Source: Burkholderiales bacterium
Lineage (GTDB): Bacteria > Pseudomonadota > Gammaproteobacteria > Burkholderiales > Burkholderiaceae_C
Direction: 5' to 3'
Length of the DNA stretch: 64,000 nucleotides
Assembly (NCBI GenBank): GCA_028868855.1
Contig: JAGWTR010000006.1
Coordinates: 186,001-250,000, forward strand
The position numbers and the translations under genes were made by a program. How positions within the stretch are numbered: the first letter of the stretch is position 1; each line of letters starts with the position of its first letter. Shown in pieces: positions 1 through 11,700 of the stretch. The notes beneath the pieces were generated by a model. It had not been told where the DNA came from. It did no database searches and worked only from the letters and a program-made list of their open reading frames with translations.

Positions 1-718
1 GCACCTTGGTGCCGTTGCCTTCGCCGCCGAGCACGTTCTCGGCCGGCACCTCGCAGTTGTCGAAGAACAGCGGGTAGGTGTTGGAGCCGCGCATGCCGAG
101 CTTGTCGAGGTGCGCGCCCTTGGTGAAGCCCTTGAAGCCTTTTTCGATCAGGAAGGCGGTCATGCCCTTGGCGCCCGCTTCCAGGTCGGTCTTGGCGTAG
201 ACCACCAGGGTGTCGGCGTCGCCGCCGTTGGTGATCCACATCTTGCTGCCGTTGAGCACGTAACGATCACCCTTCTTGTCGGCGCGCAGCTTCATGCTCA
301 CCACATCCGAGCCCGCGTTGGGCTCGCTCATGGCCAGCGCACCGATGTGCTCGCCGCTGATGAGCTTGGGCAGAAACTTGCGCTTTTGCGCCTCCGTGCC
401 GTTGCGGTTGATCTGGTTCACGCACAGGTTGGAGTGGGCGCCGTAGCTCAGGCCCACCGAGGCGCTGGCGCGGCTGATCTCTTCCATCGCCACCATGTGG
501 GCCAGATAGCCCAGGTTGGTGCCGCCGTATTCTTCGGGCACGGTCAGGCCGTGCACGCCCAGGTCGCCCAGCTTCTTCCACATGTCGGCGGGAAAGAGGT
601 TGTCGCGGTCGATGTCGGCGGCGCGGGGCGCCAGCTCCTGCTGCGCGAAGCTGCGCACGGCGTCGCGCAGCGCGTCAATGTCGTCGCCGAGTTGGTGGTT
701 CAGGCCTGGCAGGTTCAT
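1..718 (-). CDS. ivd: Isovaleryl-CoA dehydrogenase, 3' end beyond window
   Basis: This is a flavin-dependent acyl-CoA dehydrogenase that oxidises isovaleryl-CoA to 3-methylcrotonyl-CoA in leucine breakdown. I translated the first 239 residues by eye: they carry the N-terminal helical domain and the acyl-CoA dehydrogenase signatures around [10 protein letters not shown] and [10 protein letters not shown]. The ATG at 718 is preceded by AAGGAG at a good distance. It is the last visible gene of a minus-strand operon with mccB, a hydratase, mccA and HMG-CoA lyase, which makes the isovaleryl specificity much likelier than a general short-chain enzyme. The catalytic glutamate region lies outside the window, so specificity rests on context and overall similarity. 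Confidence 0.93.
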   Translation of the reverse strand, partial: MNLPGLNHQLGDDIDALRDAVRSFAQQELAPRAADIDRDNLFPADMWKKLGDLGVHGLTVPEEYGGTNLGYLAHMVAMEEISRASASVGLSYGAHSNLCVNQINRNGTEAQKRKFLPKLISGEHIGALAMSEPNAGSDVVSMKLRADKKGDRYVLNGSKMWITNGGDADTLVVYAKTDLEAGAKGMTAFLIEKGFKGFTKGAHLDKLGMRGSNTYPLFFDNCEVPAENVLGGEGNGTKV

Positions 719-748
719 GGAGGCTCCTTGGATGGGGTGGGGAAGAAT

Positions 749-1657
749 TCAGGGCGTGGCGCGTTTGGCCAGCATGGCATTGCTCACGCGCGAGACGGGC
801 TTGCGGCCCAGCGCAGTTGAGATGAAGGCGCCGGTATCGACCAGCCGATCCAGGTCGATGCCGGTGGCGATGCCCAGGCCGTGCAGCAGGTAGACCACGT
901 CCTCGGTGGCGACGTTGCCGGTGGCGCCTTTGGCATAGGGGCAGCCGCCCAGGCCGGCGATGCTGGTGTCAAAGGTGTGGATGCCCAGGGCCAGACAGGC
1001 GTAGATGTTGGTGAGCGCCTGGCCATAGGTGTCGTGGAAGTGGCCGCTGAGTTCGGCGAGCGGGACGTGTTTCATGGCGCGCGCCATCACGGCGGTGACG
1101 CGGCCGGCGGTGCCCACGCCGATGGTGTCGGCGATGCCGATGTGGTCAGCGCCGATGCCCTGCAGGCGTTGCACCACGTCTTCCACGGCGTCGAGCGAGA
1201 CCTCGCCCTGGTAGGGGCAGCCCAGGGCGCACGAGACGGCGGCACGCACCTTCATGCCGTGGGCCTTGGCGGCCTCGGCCACGGGGCGAAAGCGTTCGAT
1301 GGACTCGGCGATGGAGCAGTTGATGTTGCGCTGGCTGAAGGCTTCGCTGGCTGCCGCGAAGATGACTACCTCATCGGCCCGGGCGGCCAGGGCGCCTTCA
1401 AAGCCCTTCATATTGGGCGTGAGCACGCTGTAGCGCACGCCGGCCTGACGCTGGAGGCCGGCCATGACCTGCGCGTTGTCGGCCATTTGCGGCACCCACT
1501 TGGGGCTGACAAAGCTGGTGACCTCGATCTCGCGCAGGCCGGCGCTTTGCAAGCGGTGCACCAGTTCGATCTTGTCGGCCACGCTGACGGCCTGGGCTTC
1601 GTTTTGCAGGCCGTCGCGCGGGCCGACATCGACGAGTGTGACGTGGGTGGGCAGCAT
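749..1657 (-). CDS. Hydroxymethylglutaryl-CoA lyase
   Basis: This 302-residue enzyme splits HMG-CoA into acetoacetate and acetyl-CoA, the last step of leucine degradation. Near the N-terminus it has DVGPRDGLQNE, the metal- and substrate-binding start of the TIM barrel. Near residue 235 it has GLGGCPYAKGATGN, the family signature with the catalytic cysteine. Its length is normal for bacterial forms (MvaB/LiuE type). The start codon lies one base after the mccA stop, so the two are surely co-transcribed and probably translationally coupled; ivd follows after about 30 bases. Confidence 0.95.
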   Translation of the reverse strand: MLPTHVTLVDVGPRDGLQNEAQAVSVADKIELVHRLQSAGLREIEVTSFVSPKWVPQMADNAQVMAGLQRQAGVRYSVLTPNMKGFEGALAARADEVVIFAAASEAFSQRNINCSIAESIERFRPVAEAAKAHGMKVRAAVSCALGCPYQGEVSLDAVEDVVQRLQGIGADHIGIADTIGVGTAGRVTAVMARAMKHVPLAELSGHFHDTYGQALTNIYACLALGIHTFDTSIAGLGGCPYAKGATGNVATEDVVYLLHGLGIATGIDLDRLVDTGAFISTALGRKPVSRVSNAMLAKRATP

Positions 1658-1658
1658 G

Positions 1659-3668
1659 TCAGGCCTTGTCGTTCAGGGGTTGCAGGCGCAGCAGTTCGGC
1701 GCCTTCGGGCACCTGGTCGCCGACGGCGCACAGGAGCTCGCCAACGATGCCGTCGCGCGGGGCGTTCAGGGTGTGTTCCATTTTCATGGCCTCGGTGATG
1801 GCCAGGGCTTCGCCGACTTTCACACATTGGCCGGGCTGGACGAACAGGGCGACGACGCGGCCAGGCATGAGCGCGGTCAGGCGGCCCTGGCTTTGGCCGC
1901 TGTCCTTGGCCTGGGCCAGCGGGTCGATCAGGATCAGGCTGGCGCGGCCCTGCGGCGCGAATACCTCGAAGTGATCGTGGTGACGGTACACGGCCAGCCT
2001 GAGGCGCTGCGACACGGCGCCCTCCAGCGTCACATCGAACTGATCGCCATGCTGCGCGTGGACGGTCAACGCGGCCTCCATGCCGGCGCAGCCCACGCGG
2101 TGCGCGCTGCCGGCTTGAGAGCGCAGCGTGGCCTTCAGGGTGTGGTCATCGTTGAGGCTGAATGTCAGGGCTCGATGCGCCGCGCCATGCAGGCGCCAGC
2201 CGTCGCGCCGCGACCAGGGGTCGGCGCTGACGGATGACGTTTCCTCACTCAGCAGGCGTGCCGCAACGCCGGCCACCGCCAGCAGCGGCTCCAGTGCCAA
2301 GGGCGCAAACAGCGCAGCGCGCTCACGCTCGATCAGGGCGGTGTCCAGGTCGGCCTGGGCGAAGGAGCGCGTGTTGATCACGTCGCGCACAAAGGCCACA
2401 TTGGTGTGCAAGCCGGTGATGTGCAGTTCGCTGAGCGCTGTATCCAGTCGTTGTCGTGCGTCGTCGCGTGTGGCGCCCCAGACGATCAACTTGGCGATCA
2501 TGGAATCGTAGTGCGGCGAGATTTCATCGCCCTCGCGCACGCCAGCGTCGACCCGCACGGGCGCGACGCTGAAGGTCGACGCGCGTGGCAGACGGAAGGT
2601 CTGCAAGCGTCCGGTGGCGGGCAGGAACTGCTGTTGCGGGTTCTCGGCGCAGATGCGCGCCTCGATGGCGTGACCGTTGATGCGCAGCGCGTCTTGTGCC
2701 AGGGGCAGGGACTCGCCAGCGGCCACGCGCAGCTGCCACTCCACCAGGTCGAGCCCGGTGATGGCCTCGGTGACGGGGTGTTCGACCTGCAGCCGCGTGT
2801 TCATCTCCATGAAGTAGAAGCGACCGTCTTGTTCGCTGATGAACTCGACCGTGCCCGCGCCCACATAGCCCACGCTGCGTGCGGCGGCGATCGCAGCCGA
2901 CCCCATCTCGGCACGACGCGCTTCGGTCATGCCCGGTGCGGGGGCTTCTTCCAGCACCTTTTGATGGCGACGCTGAACCGAGCAGTCGCGCTCGAACAGG
3001 TGCACGTAGTGGCCGTGTACATCGCCGAACACCTGGATCTCGATGTGGCGCGGGCGCGTGACGTAGCGTTCGACCAGGACGTGATCATTGCCAAAACTGG
3101 CGGCGGCTTCGCGCTGACAGGAGGCCAGGGCCGCTTCGAACTCGGCGGCGCTGTGCACCGCACGCATGCCCTTGCCGCCGCCGCCCGCGCTGGCCTTGAT
3201 CAAGACCGGGTAGCCGATGCGGTCGGCCTCGGCTTGCAAGAAGCCGGGCTCTTGCCGATCGCCGTGATAGCCGGGCACCAGGGGCACGCCGGCTTGTTCC
3301 ATCAGGGTCTTGGCCGCAGATTTGCTGCCCATGGCCGCGATGGCCGAGGCCGGTGGGCCGATGAAGACCACACCGGCGTCCGCACAGGCGTGCGCAAAGC
3401 CGGCGTTCTCGCTCAGAAAGCCGTAGCCGGGGTGGATGGCTTGCGCGCCCGTGGCCTGGGCGGCGGCGAGGATGCGGTCGGCTCGCAGGTAGCTGTCACG
3501 CGGCGCGGCGGGGCCGAGGTGCACGGCTTCGTCGCAGGCTTGCACATGGGCGGCTTGGGTGTCGGCGTCGGAGTAGACGGCCACGGTGCGGATGCCCAGG
3601 CGCCTGGCGGTGGCGGCGATGCGGCAGGCGATTTCGCCCCGATTGGCAATGAGTATTTTGGTGAACAT
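1659..3668 (-). CDS. mccA: Methylcrotonyl-CoA carboxylase, biotin-carrying alpha subunit
   Basis: This 669-residue subunit carries biotin carboxylase and the biotin carrier. With the beta subunit it carboxylates 3-methylcrotonyl-CoA to 3-methylglutaconyl-CoA. The N-terminus KILIANRGEIACR opens the biotin carboxylase domain, the ATP-grasp glycine-rich loop (KASAGGGGKGMR) is clear near residue 160, and EAMKMEHT close to the C-terminus contains the lysine that takes biotin. The frame is open to a TTG at 3683 that overlaps the upstream stop, but the ATG at 3668 gives the usual family N-terminus. It sits between the hydratase and HMG-CoA lyase genes. Its need for biotin links it to the bio genes later in the window. 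Confidence 0.95.
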   Translation of the reverse strand: MFTKILIANRGEIACRIAATARRLGIRTVAVYSDADTQAAHVQACDEAVHLGPAAPRDSYLRADRILAAAQATGAQAIHPGYGFLSENAGFAHACADAGVVFIGPPASAIAAMGSKSAAKTLMEQAGVPLVPGYHGDRQEPGFLQAEADRIGYPVLIKASAGGGGKGMRAVHSAAEFEAALASCQREAAASFGNDHVLVERYVTRPRHIEIQVFGDVHGHYVHLFERDCSVQRRHQKVLEEAPAPGMTEARRAEMGSAAIAAARSVGYVGAGTVEFISEQDGRFYFMEMNTRLQVEHPVTEAITGLDLVEWQLRVAAGESLPLAQDALRINGHAIEARICAENPQQQFLPATGRLQTFRLPRASTFSVAPVRVDAGVREGDEISPHYDSMIAKLIVWGATRDDARQRLDTALSELHITGLHTNVAFVRDVINTRSFAQADLDTALIERERAALFAPLALEPLLAVAGVAARLLSEETSSVSADPWSRRDGWRLHGAAHRALTFSLNDDHTLKATLRSQAGSAHRVGCAGMEAALTVHAQHGDQFDVTLEGAVSQRLRLAVYRHHDHFEVFAPQGRASLILIDPLAQAKDSGQSQGRLTALMPGRVVALFVQPGQCVKVGEALAITEAMKMEHTLNAPRDGIVGELLCAVGDQVPEGAELLRLQPLNDKA

Positions 3669-3679
3669 GGTGTGTCGGC

Positions 3680-4495
3680 TCAATCGCCACGCGCAGTGTC
3701 GGTCTTGCGCAACCAGGGTGCCGGGGTCTTGCTCAGGAAGGCCTGCAAGCCGGCGCGGCCTTCGTCGCTGGCGCGGATGTTGGCGATGGTGCGCGCGGTC
3801 TGGTCGCGCAGTTGCGCCGTGATGGGGTGGCCGGCGATGTCGGCCACCAATTGCTTGCTGGCGCGCACGGCTTGCGGGCCGTTGGCGACGATGGCCTGGG
3901 CCAAGCGATCCACCACCTCGTCCAGCGCCTCGGCTGTGCAGACTTCATGAACCAGACCCAAAGCGGCTGCCTGGGCAGCGCTGAAGCGTTCGGCGGTGAG
4001 GAAGTAGCGCCGGGCAGCGCGCTCGCCTATGGCGCGCACCACGTAAGGGCCAATGGTGGCGGGGATCAAGCCGAGCTTGACCTCGGACAGGCAAAATCCC
4101 GCGTTGTCGCTGGCAACGGCCATGTCGCACGCAGCCACCAGGCCCACGCCGCCGCCGAAGCAATCACCCTGCACGCGCGCGATCACTGGCACGGGACAGC
4201 GGGCAATGGTCCACAGCATGTCGGCCAGGCGGGCGGCATCGGCGTGGTTTTCGTCCCAGGAGTAATCGGCCATGGCGCGCATCCAGTTCAGGTCGCCGCC
4301 CGCGCTGAAGGCCGGACCGTGCGCGCCCAGGATGATGGCGCGCACGCCGGGGTCGGCGCCCAGCTGCCCAAAGGTCCGCGTCAATTCGGCAATGGTCGAG
4401 TCGTTGAAGGCATTGCGCAGCTCGGGCCGGTTCAGCCAGACGTGGACCACGCTGCCTTGGTGAAGCCGGTGGTGGTGGATGTCGAGGGAGCTCAT
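3680..4495 (-). CDS. Enoyl-CoA hydratase/isomerase, probable methylglutaconyl-CoA hydratase
   Basis: This 271-residue crotonase-fold protein most likely hydrates 3-methylglutaconyl-CoA to HMG-CoA (the LiuC/AtuE-like step). The family signs are the oxyanion-hole segments HGPAFSAGGDLNWM and QGDCFGGGVGLVAACDMAVA, followed by SEVKLGLIPATIGPYV. The frame stays open further upstream, but the ATG at 4495 is preceded by AGGA and gives a normal length. It lies between mccB and mccA. The exact substrate is inferred from this position; sequence alone would allow a general enoyl-CoA hydratase. Confidence 0.9.
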   Translation of the reverse strand: MSSLDIHHHRLHQGSVVHVWLNRPELRNAFNDSTIAELTRTFGQLGADPGVRAIILGAHGPAFSAGGDLNWMRAMADYSWDENHADAARLADMLWTIARCPVPVIARVQGDCFGGGVGLVAACDMAVASDNAGFCLSEVKLGLIPATIGPYVVRAIGERAARRYFLTAERFSAAQAAALGLVHEVCTAEALDEVVDRLAQAIVANGPQAVRASKQLVADIAGHPITAQLRDQTARTIANIRASDEGRAGLQAFLSKTPAPWLRKTDTARGD

Positions 4496-4532
4496 GGACG
4501 GATCCTGATCAAGGTGGGGCACGACATGGGAC

Positions 4533-6140
<1,608 letters not shown>

Positions 6141-6157
6141 GGAGTGGTCCGGGGGTG

Positions 6158-6853
6158 TCAGGCTTGGGCCGCGTTGGCGTGACGCAGGGCTGCGCCGACC
6201 TCGTTCCTGAAGCGCGTCAAGGCCTCCAGCGAGGCATCGCGCGGCATCAGCGCACTCCAGATCAAGTCGGTAAGCTGTTCCGCTGTTTCATGGATGGGCG
6301 GGCGCTTGTGGGTGGTGATGGAGTCCCACAGCACATGTTCCATTGAACCGTAGACCAAATCGCGCAGCAAGCGCAGAGGCATGTCCTGGCGGATCTCGCC
6401 ACGCGCGCTGGCCTTCGCCAGGCAATCCATCAGGGGTGTGGTGTAGCGGCGTTGGCAGGCCAGGATGACCTCGGCCAGTTCGGGGGCGTTGGCGCGGCCT
6501 TCGCCCAGCACCAACGCGCACAGGCCCGAGCCGTCGGCCAGCAAGGTGCACAGGTGCTGGCGAACCACGTAACTGAGTTGGGCATGTACGCCGTTCAGGC
6601 GCGGCAGCTCGCGTTCCAACTCGCCGCTGATCTCGTCATACCAGTCCGTGATGACCTGGATGCACAGCTCGCGCTTGCTAGCGAAGTAGGTGAACACCGT
6701 GGCTTCGGAGACGCCCGCCATTTCGGCGACCTGGGCCGTGGTGGCGCGCTGAAAACCGTGTTCTGAAAACACCGCCCGGGCGGCGGCCAGCAACTCCGCA
6801 ATCCGCTGTTGTGACTTGGCCCGACGGGGGGTGGTGCGCTGGAGCGTAGACAT
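6158..6853 (-). CDS. TetR-family regulator leading the leucine catabolism operon
   Basis: This 231-residue regulator has a classic TetR N-terminal helix-turn-helix at about residues 30-60 ([20 protein letters not shown], then ASKREL) and a helical ligand domain. It is the promoter-proximal gene of the operon, only 17 bases before mccB, so it should be transcribed with the genes it controls. A perfect 11-base inverted repeat begins 6 bases upstream of its ATG and fits an autoregulatory operator. TetR regulators of liu genes (LiuQ) are described in betaproteobacteria; assigning this gene to that group is inference from context. The likely ligand is an acyl-CoA of the pathway. I see no good Shine-Dalgarno site; the operator occupies its place. 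Confidence 0.9.
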   Translation of the reverse strand: MSTLQRTTPRRAKSQQRIAELLAAARAVFSEHGFQRATTAQVAEMAGVSEATVFTYFASKRELCIQVITDWYDEISGELERELPRLNGVHAQLSYVVRQHLCTLLADGSGLCALVLGEGRANAPELAEVILACQRRYTTPLMDCLAKASARGEIRQDMPLRLLRDLVYGSMEHVLWDSITTHKRPPIHETAEQLTDLIWSALMPRDASLEALTRFRNEVGAALRHANAAQA

Positions 6854-6858
6854 GCTGG

Positions 6859-6885
6859 CAATAATTGAGTGACGCTCAATTATTG
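6859..6885. promoter_or_regulatory. Palindromic operator, probably for the TetR regulator
   Basis: CAATAATTGAG and CTCAATTATTG form perfect 11-base arms around the five-base centre TGACG. The site starts 6 bases before the regulator's ATG on the minus strand, so a bound dimer would cover the ribosome binding region or the transcription start. Length and symmetry suit a TetR dimer. Binding is inferred. Confidence 0.75.
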
Positions 6886-6941
6886 TTCAGCTTGCCCGCC
6901 ATTTGTGGGTCGGTGACTGGGTGTTTACCCGGCACCTATTT

Positions 6942-6956
6942 TTGAGTGCCGGTCAA
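6942..6956. promoter_or_regulatory. Second, degenerate copy of the TetR operator core
   Basis: The 15 bases TTGAGTGCCGGTCAA match 13 of 15 positions of the core of the neighbouring palindrome (TTGAGTGACGCTCAA). The copy lies 56 bases further upstream of the regulator and just before the end of the chemoreceptor gene. It could be an auxiliary operator allowing two dimers to bind. Confidence 0.45.
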
Positions 6957-6966
6957 TGTACGAGGG

Positions 6967-8553
6967 TCAACCGCAGGCTTGCTCGCTGGACGTCAGTCGG
7001 AACGTGCTGACCAAGCTGGCCAGGTTGTCGGCCTGATCCTTCAAGGACTCGGCGGCGGCGGCCGATTCCTCGACCAGGGCGGCATTTTGCTGCGTCATCT
7101 GGTCCAAGCTGGCAATGGCGCTGTTCACCTCGCCAATGCCGGTGTTTTGCTCCGCAGCGGCGTTGGTGATCTCGTGAATGATGCTGGAGACGTGCTGCAC
7201 GCTGCTCACGATCTCGGTCATGGTGGACCCGGCGTCGCCCACCAGTCGGGACCCGGTTTCGACCTTCTCGACCGAGGCGCCGATCAGGGCCTTGATCTCC
7301 TTGGCGGCGGCAGCGCTGCGCTGCGCCAGCGAGCGCACCTCACTGGCCACCACGGCGAAGCCCCGGCCCTGTTCGCCGGCACGGGCGGCCTCGACGGCAG
7401 CATTCAGAGCCAGGATGTTGGTCTGGAATGCAATGCCATCGATCACGCCAATGATGTCGACGATCTTGCGGGAGGAGGAGTTGATGTCTTCCATCGTGCT
7501 CACCACTTGCGAGACCACGGTGCCCCCGCGCGAGGCCACCTCGGCGGCCGATGAGGCCATCTGATTGGCCTCCCGCGCGGAGTCGGCGCTTTGTCTCACG
7601 GTGCCGGCAATTTCTTCAACCGACGCGGCGGTCTGTTGCAGGTTGGAGGCCGACTGCTCGGTTCGGGCCGAGAGGTCCTGGTTGCCGGCGGCGATCTGGC
7701 GCGAGGCGGTGGAAATGCTGTCCGTGGCCTGACGCACCTGGCCGACGATGCCGCGCAAGGAATCCTGCATCTTGACCAGGGCGCGCAGCATCTGGGCGGT
7801 TTCGTCCTGGCCGGAGACGTCGATGTCGCTGGTGACCAGGTCACCATTGGCAATGCGCTCGGCCAGCGTCCGGGCCGCCTCGACCGGGTGCCCGATGGAC
7901 ACCATATTGGCCAGCGTCAAGGGCGCCACGACGACGATGGCGATGATCAGCATCACAGCCATCACCACATTGGCTTGGTGGTTGACACGGAGCCGCTCGG
8001 CGGTCGCTTCGTTCTCGTCGTTGTTCAACTGTTGGCTCAGCTTGGGCAGCTCTTGTTCCGCGTTGTGGGCCGCTTTTTTGGCCAGGCCCAGCATCGCATT
8101 GGCCTCTTTCACCGAGGTGACCGCGCCGGACTGGACTTGGCGCAGCACGGGCAGGGCCAGGTCGGCGTAACTGGTGAGGGCTTTGTCGATCTGCTTGGCG
8201 GCAGCGAGGCCATCGTCATGCTGGTGGTCCATCAGGAGTTTGGTGTGCCGCTGGCTGTCTGCAAGGGACGCCTGCCACTTGGGAATGTATTTGTTGACCT
8301 CACCCGGGTTGTCGAGGTTGATGATGATGTCCTTCTCATAGCGTCGGACGTTTCCCAGCGCACCTCGCAAATCGCTCAAGACCACCCCGTCGTGATGGGT
8401 GTTGTCAACGAAGTGTTGGGTGTTGCGATCCACCTGATCGATCTCATAAAGGCCAGACGCAGCCATCAGGCAAAGCAAGGTCACGACCATGGCGATGGCC
8501 CCGAGCATTCTGGTGCGGATGGTGAAGAGTCGGAGAAGGTTGATGAGGCTCAT
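6967..8553 (-). CDS. Methyl-accepting chemotaxis protein
   Basis: This 528-residue inner-membrane chemoreceptor signals to CheA/CheW. A first membrane helix spans about residues 14-33. A helical periplasmic ligand domain of about 150 residues with the four-helix-bundle look follows, then a second membrane helix near 192-212, a HAMP linker, and the long cytoplasmic coiled coil. The hairpin tip [21 protein letters not shown] is the strongest MCP signature known. The tail ends soon after the coiled coil without a CheR/CheB-docking pentapeptide, so adaptation may depend on other receptors. It runs divergently from the indolepyruvate oxidoreductase gene. The ligand cannot be predicted. Confidence 0.95.
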   Translation of the reverse strand: MSLINLLRLFTIRTRMLGAIAMVVTLLCLMAASGLYEIDQVDRNTQHFVDNTHHDGVVLSDLRGALGNVRRYEKDIIINLDNPGEVNKYIPKWQASLADSQRHTKLLMDHQHDDGLAAAKQIDKALTSYADLALPVLRQVQSGAVTSVKEANAMLGLAKKAAHNAEQELPKLSQQLNNDENEATAERLRVNHQANVVMAVMLIIAIVVVAPLTLANMVSIGHPVEAARTLAERIANGDLVTSDIDVSGQDETAQMLRALVKMQDSLRGIVGQVRQATDSISTASRQIAAGNQDLSARTEQSASNLQQTAASVEEIAGTVRQSADSAREANQMASSAAEVASRGGTVVSQVVSTMEDINSSSRKIVDIIGVIDGIAFQTNILALNAAVEAARAGEQGRGFAVVASEVRSLAQRSAAAAKEIKALIGASVEKVETGSRLVGDAGSTMTEIVSSVQHVSSIIHEITNAAAEQNTGIGEVNSAIASLDQMTQQNAALVEESAAAAESLKDQADNLASLVSTFRLTSSEQACG

Positions 8554-8771
8554 GGAGTGGATCGAGACAAGAGTTGAGCGGGGCAGGCCTAGGGTGCGAG
8601 CGTGTGTCGTTATCCCCGAAACACCGGTGGGTTATCCGATTGTGGCGATGATCAAAATCGGTATCTGTGGAATAAGTGGGCTAAATCAGCGCATTCTTAG
8701 GGCAATGAAGCAGGCCCATTGGCGCGCAAGCTGCCTACACTGATTTCCAAGCTGTTGTCAGGAGATTCTTC

Positions 8772-11700
8772 ATGAACGCTCCGCTCCCTGCATCGGTCCG
8801 CAAGGCGCTGGCCTCACTCACGCTGGACGACAAATACGTCATCGAGCATGGCAGCGCCTTCATGAGCGGCATCCAGGCCCTGGTGCGCTTACCCATGTTG
8901 CAGCGCACTCGGGACGTCGCGGCGGGCCTGAACACCGCCGGCTTCATCAGCGGCTACCGCGGCTCGCCCCTGGGTGGCTATGACCAGGCCTTGTGGCAAG
9001 CCAAGGCGCATCTGGCGGCGCACCAGGTCGTGTTTCAGCCTGGCGTCAATGAAGAGCTGGCCGCCACCGCCGTGTGGGGTAGTCAGCAGCTCGACCTCTA
9101 CCCCGAGCAGCGCCAGTTCGACGGTGTCTTTGGCCTTTGGTACGGCAAGGGCCCCGGCGTGGACCGTTGTTCGGACGTGTTCAAACATGCCAACATGGCC
9201 GGCACGGCCAAGCATGGCGGCGTCATTGCCATCGCGGGCGATGACCACGTGGCCAAAAGTTCATCGGTGGCGCACCAAAGTGACCACATCTTCAAGGCCT
9301 GCGGCCTGCCAGTGTTCTTCCCCAGCAATGTGCAAGAGATACTGGACCTGGGCCTGCACGCCCTGGCCATGAGCCGCTTCTCGGGCTTGTGGGCCAGCAT
9401 GAAGGTGATCCAGGAGGTGGTCGAATCGGCGACCAGCATTTCGGTCGAGCCCGACCGCGTTCAAATCCTCATGCCCGAGGACTTCGTCATGCCGCCTGGC
9501 GGCCTGCACATCCGCTGGCCCGATGCGCCACTGGAGCAGGAAGCCCGCCTGATGGACTACAAGTGGTATGCCGCGCTGGCCTATGTGCGCGCCAACCGCT
9601 TGAATCGCACGGTGATCGATTCGAAACAGGCACGCCTGGGCTTGATCGCCAGCGGCAAGGCCTACAACGACATGCGACAAGCCCTGCACGACCTGGGGCT
9701 GGACGAGGGCACCTGCGCTCAGATCGGAATCCGCGTCCACAAGGTGAGCGTGGTGTGGCCGCTGGAGGCCAGCATCACGCGCGAGTTCGCCACAGGCTTG
9801 CAAGAGATCCTGGTGATCGAAGAAAAACGCCAGGTCATTGAATACCAGCTCAAGGAGGAGCTCTACAACTGGCGTGAAGACGTGCGCCCCAACGTGCTGG
9901 GCAAGTTCAGCGAACCTGAGGGCGACCACAGCGGCGGCGAATGGTCCATGCCCAATCCGGCATCGAACTGGCTGCTGCGCGCCAAGGCCGATCTGAATCC
10001 GGCCTTGATCGCCAAGGCCATCGCGCAGCGCCTGGACAAGCTGGGCCTGCTGGCGCAACTGGGCTCGGACGTGCGTGCTCGCATCGCGGACCGGCTGGCC
10101 ATGATCGAGGCCAAGGAGCGCAGCCAGGAGGTGCCCCTGAAGGTCAGCACCGAGCGCGCGCCGTGGTTCTGCAGCGGCTGCCCGCACAACACCTCGACCA
10201 AGGTACCCGAGGGCTCGCGCGCCATGGCCGGCATCGGCTGCCACTACATGGTGGTGTGGATGGGCCGCAGCACCACCACCTTCACGCAAATGGGCGGCGA
10301 AGGCGTGCCGTGGGTGGGGCAGGCGCCGTTCACCAAGGAGCGCCATGTATTCGCCAACCTGGGCGATGGCACCTACTTCCATTCCGGGGTGCTGGCCGTG
10401 CGCCAGAGCATCGCGGCCAAAGTCAACATCACCTACAAGATTTTGTACAACGACGCCGTGGCCATGACCGGCGGCCAACCGGTGGACGGCACCTTGCGTG
10501 TGCCCGAGATGACGCGCGAGCTAGAGGCCGAAGGCGTGGCGCGCATCGCCATCGTCACCGATGAGCCCGATAAATACGAGAGTGTGCACACCCTGGCTCC
10601 TGGCGTGACCGTGCACCACCGCGATGAACTCGACACCATCCAGCGCCAGATGCGAGAGGTGTCGGGCTGTTCCGTCATCATCTACGACCAGACCTGCGCC
10701 ACCGAGAAGCGCCGTCGCCGCAAACGCGGCACCATGCCACCGGTGAGCCGACGCGTGGTCATCAATGAACTGGTCTGCGAGGGCTGCGGTGACTGTTCCA
10801 CGCAATCGAACTGCCTGAGCGTCGAGCCAGTCGAGACCGAGTGGGGCCGCAAGCGCCGCATCAACCAGAGCACTTGCAATCTGGACCTGTCTTGCGTGAA
10901 GGGCTTTTGCCCCAGTTTCGTGACCGTGGAAGGGGGGCAGCTGAAGTCCCCCAAGAAGGGCGCGCAACGTGCGGACCCGTTCGCTTTGCCGCCACTGCCC
11001 GAGCCGGACCTGCCTGATACCACCAGCGCCTACGGCATCATCGTGGCGGGCATTGGCGGCACCGGCGTGATCACCATTGGTCAGTTGCTGGGCGTGGCCG
11101 CGCACATCGAAGGCAAGGGCGTGGTCACGCAGGACTCGGCGGGCCTGGCGCAAAAGGGCGGCGCCACCTGGAGTTATGTCCAGATCGCGGACCGCCCTCA
11201 GGACATTCACACCATCCGCGTGCCCACTGCAGCGGCCGACCTGGTGATCGGCTGCGACCCCATCGTCACGGCCCATGCCAGCACGTTGGTGACCATGGCC
11301 AGCCGCCGCACCCATGTGGCCCTCAACACCCATGGCACGCCGACCGCCGCCTTCGTGACCGATGCTGATTGGCAGTTTCCCGCCGGACATTGCGACGAGG
11401 TGATCAATGCGGCGGCCCTGCCCGGGCAGGTGGGGCGCCTCGACGCTAATCAACTCGCCGCGCAACTCCTGGGTGACACCCTCTATGCCAACCCCTTGAT
11501 GCTGGGCTATGCCTGGCAAAAAGGCTGGGTGCCCCTGAGTCGGGCGGCCTTGGTGCGCGCCATCGAACTGAACGCCGTGAAGGTCGATGAGAACAAGGCC
11601 GCTTTTGAATGGGGCTGTCGTGCGGCCCATGACCTGAACGCAGTGCAGGCCTTGGCGGCGCCGGTGCAAACGGTGCAGTTCATCCGCCCACCCAAGGCCG

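Noticed and set aside
2406-3950. A 514-codon open frame on the plus strand opposite mccA and the hydratase
   Set aside because: It is a GC-rich antisense shadow: low-complexity His/Gly/Ala composition, no ribosome binding site, and the opposite strand encodes clear enzymes.
8554-8771. FliA (sigma-28) promoter for the chemoreceptor
   Set aside because: I looked for TAAA-N15-GCCGATAA on the minus strand; only a loose -10-like CGGATAA was found without a matching -35.
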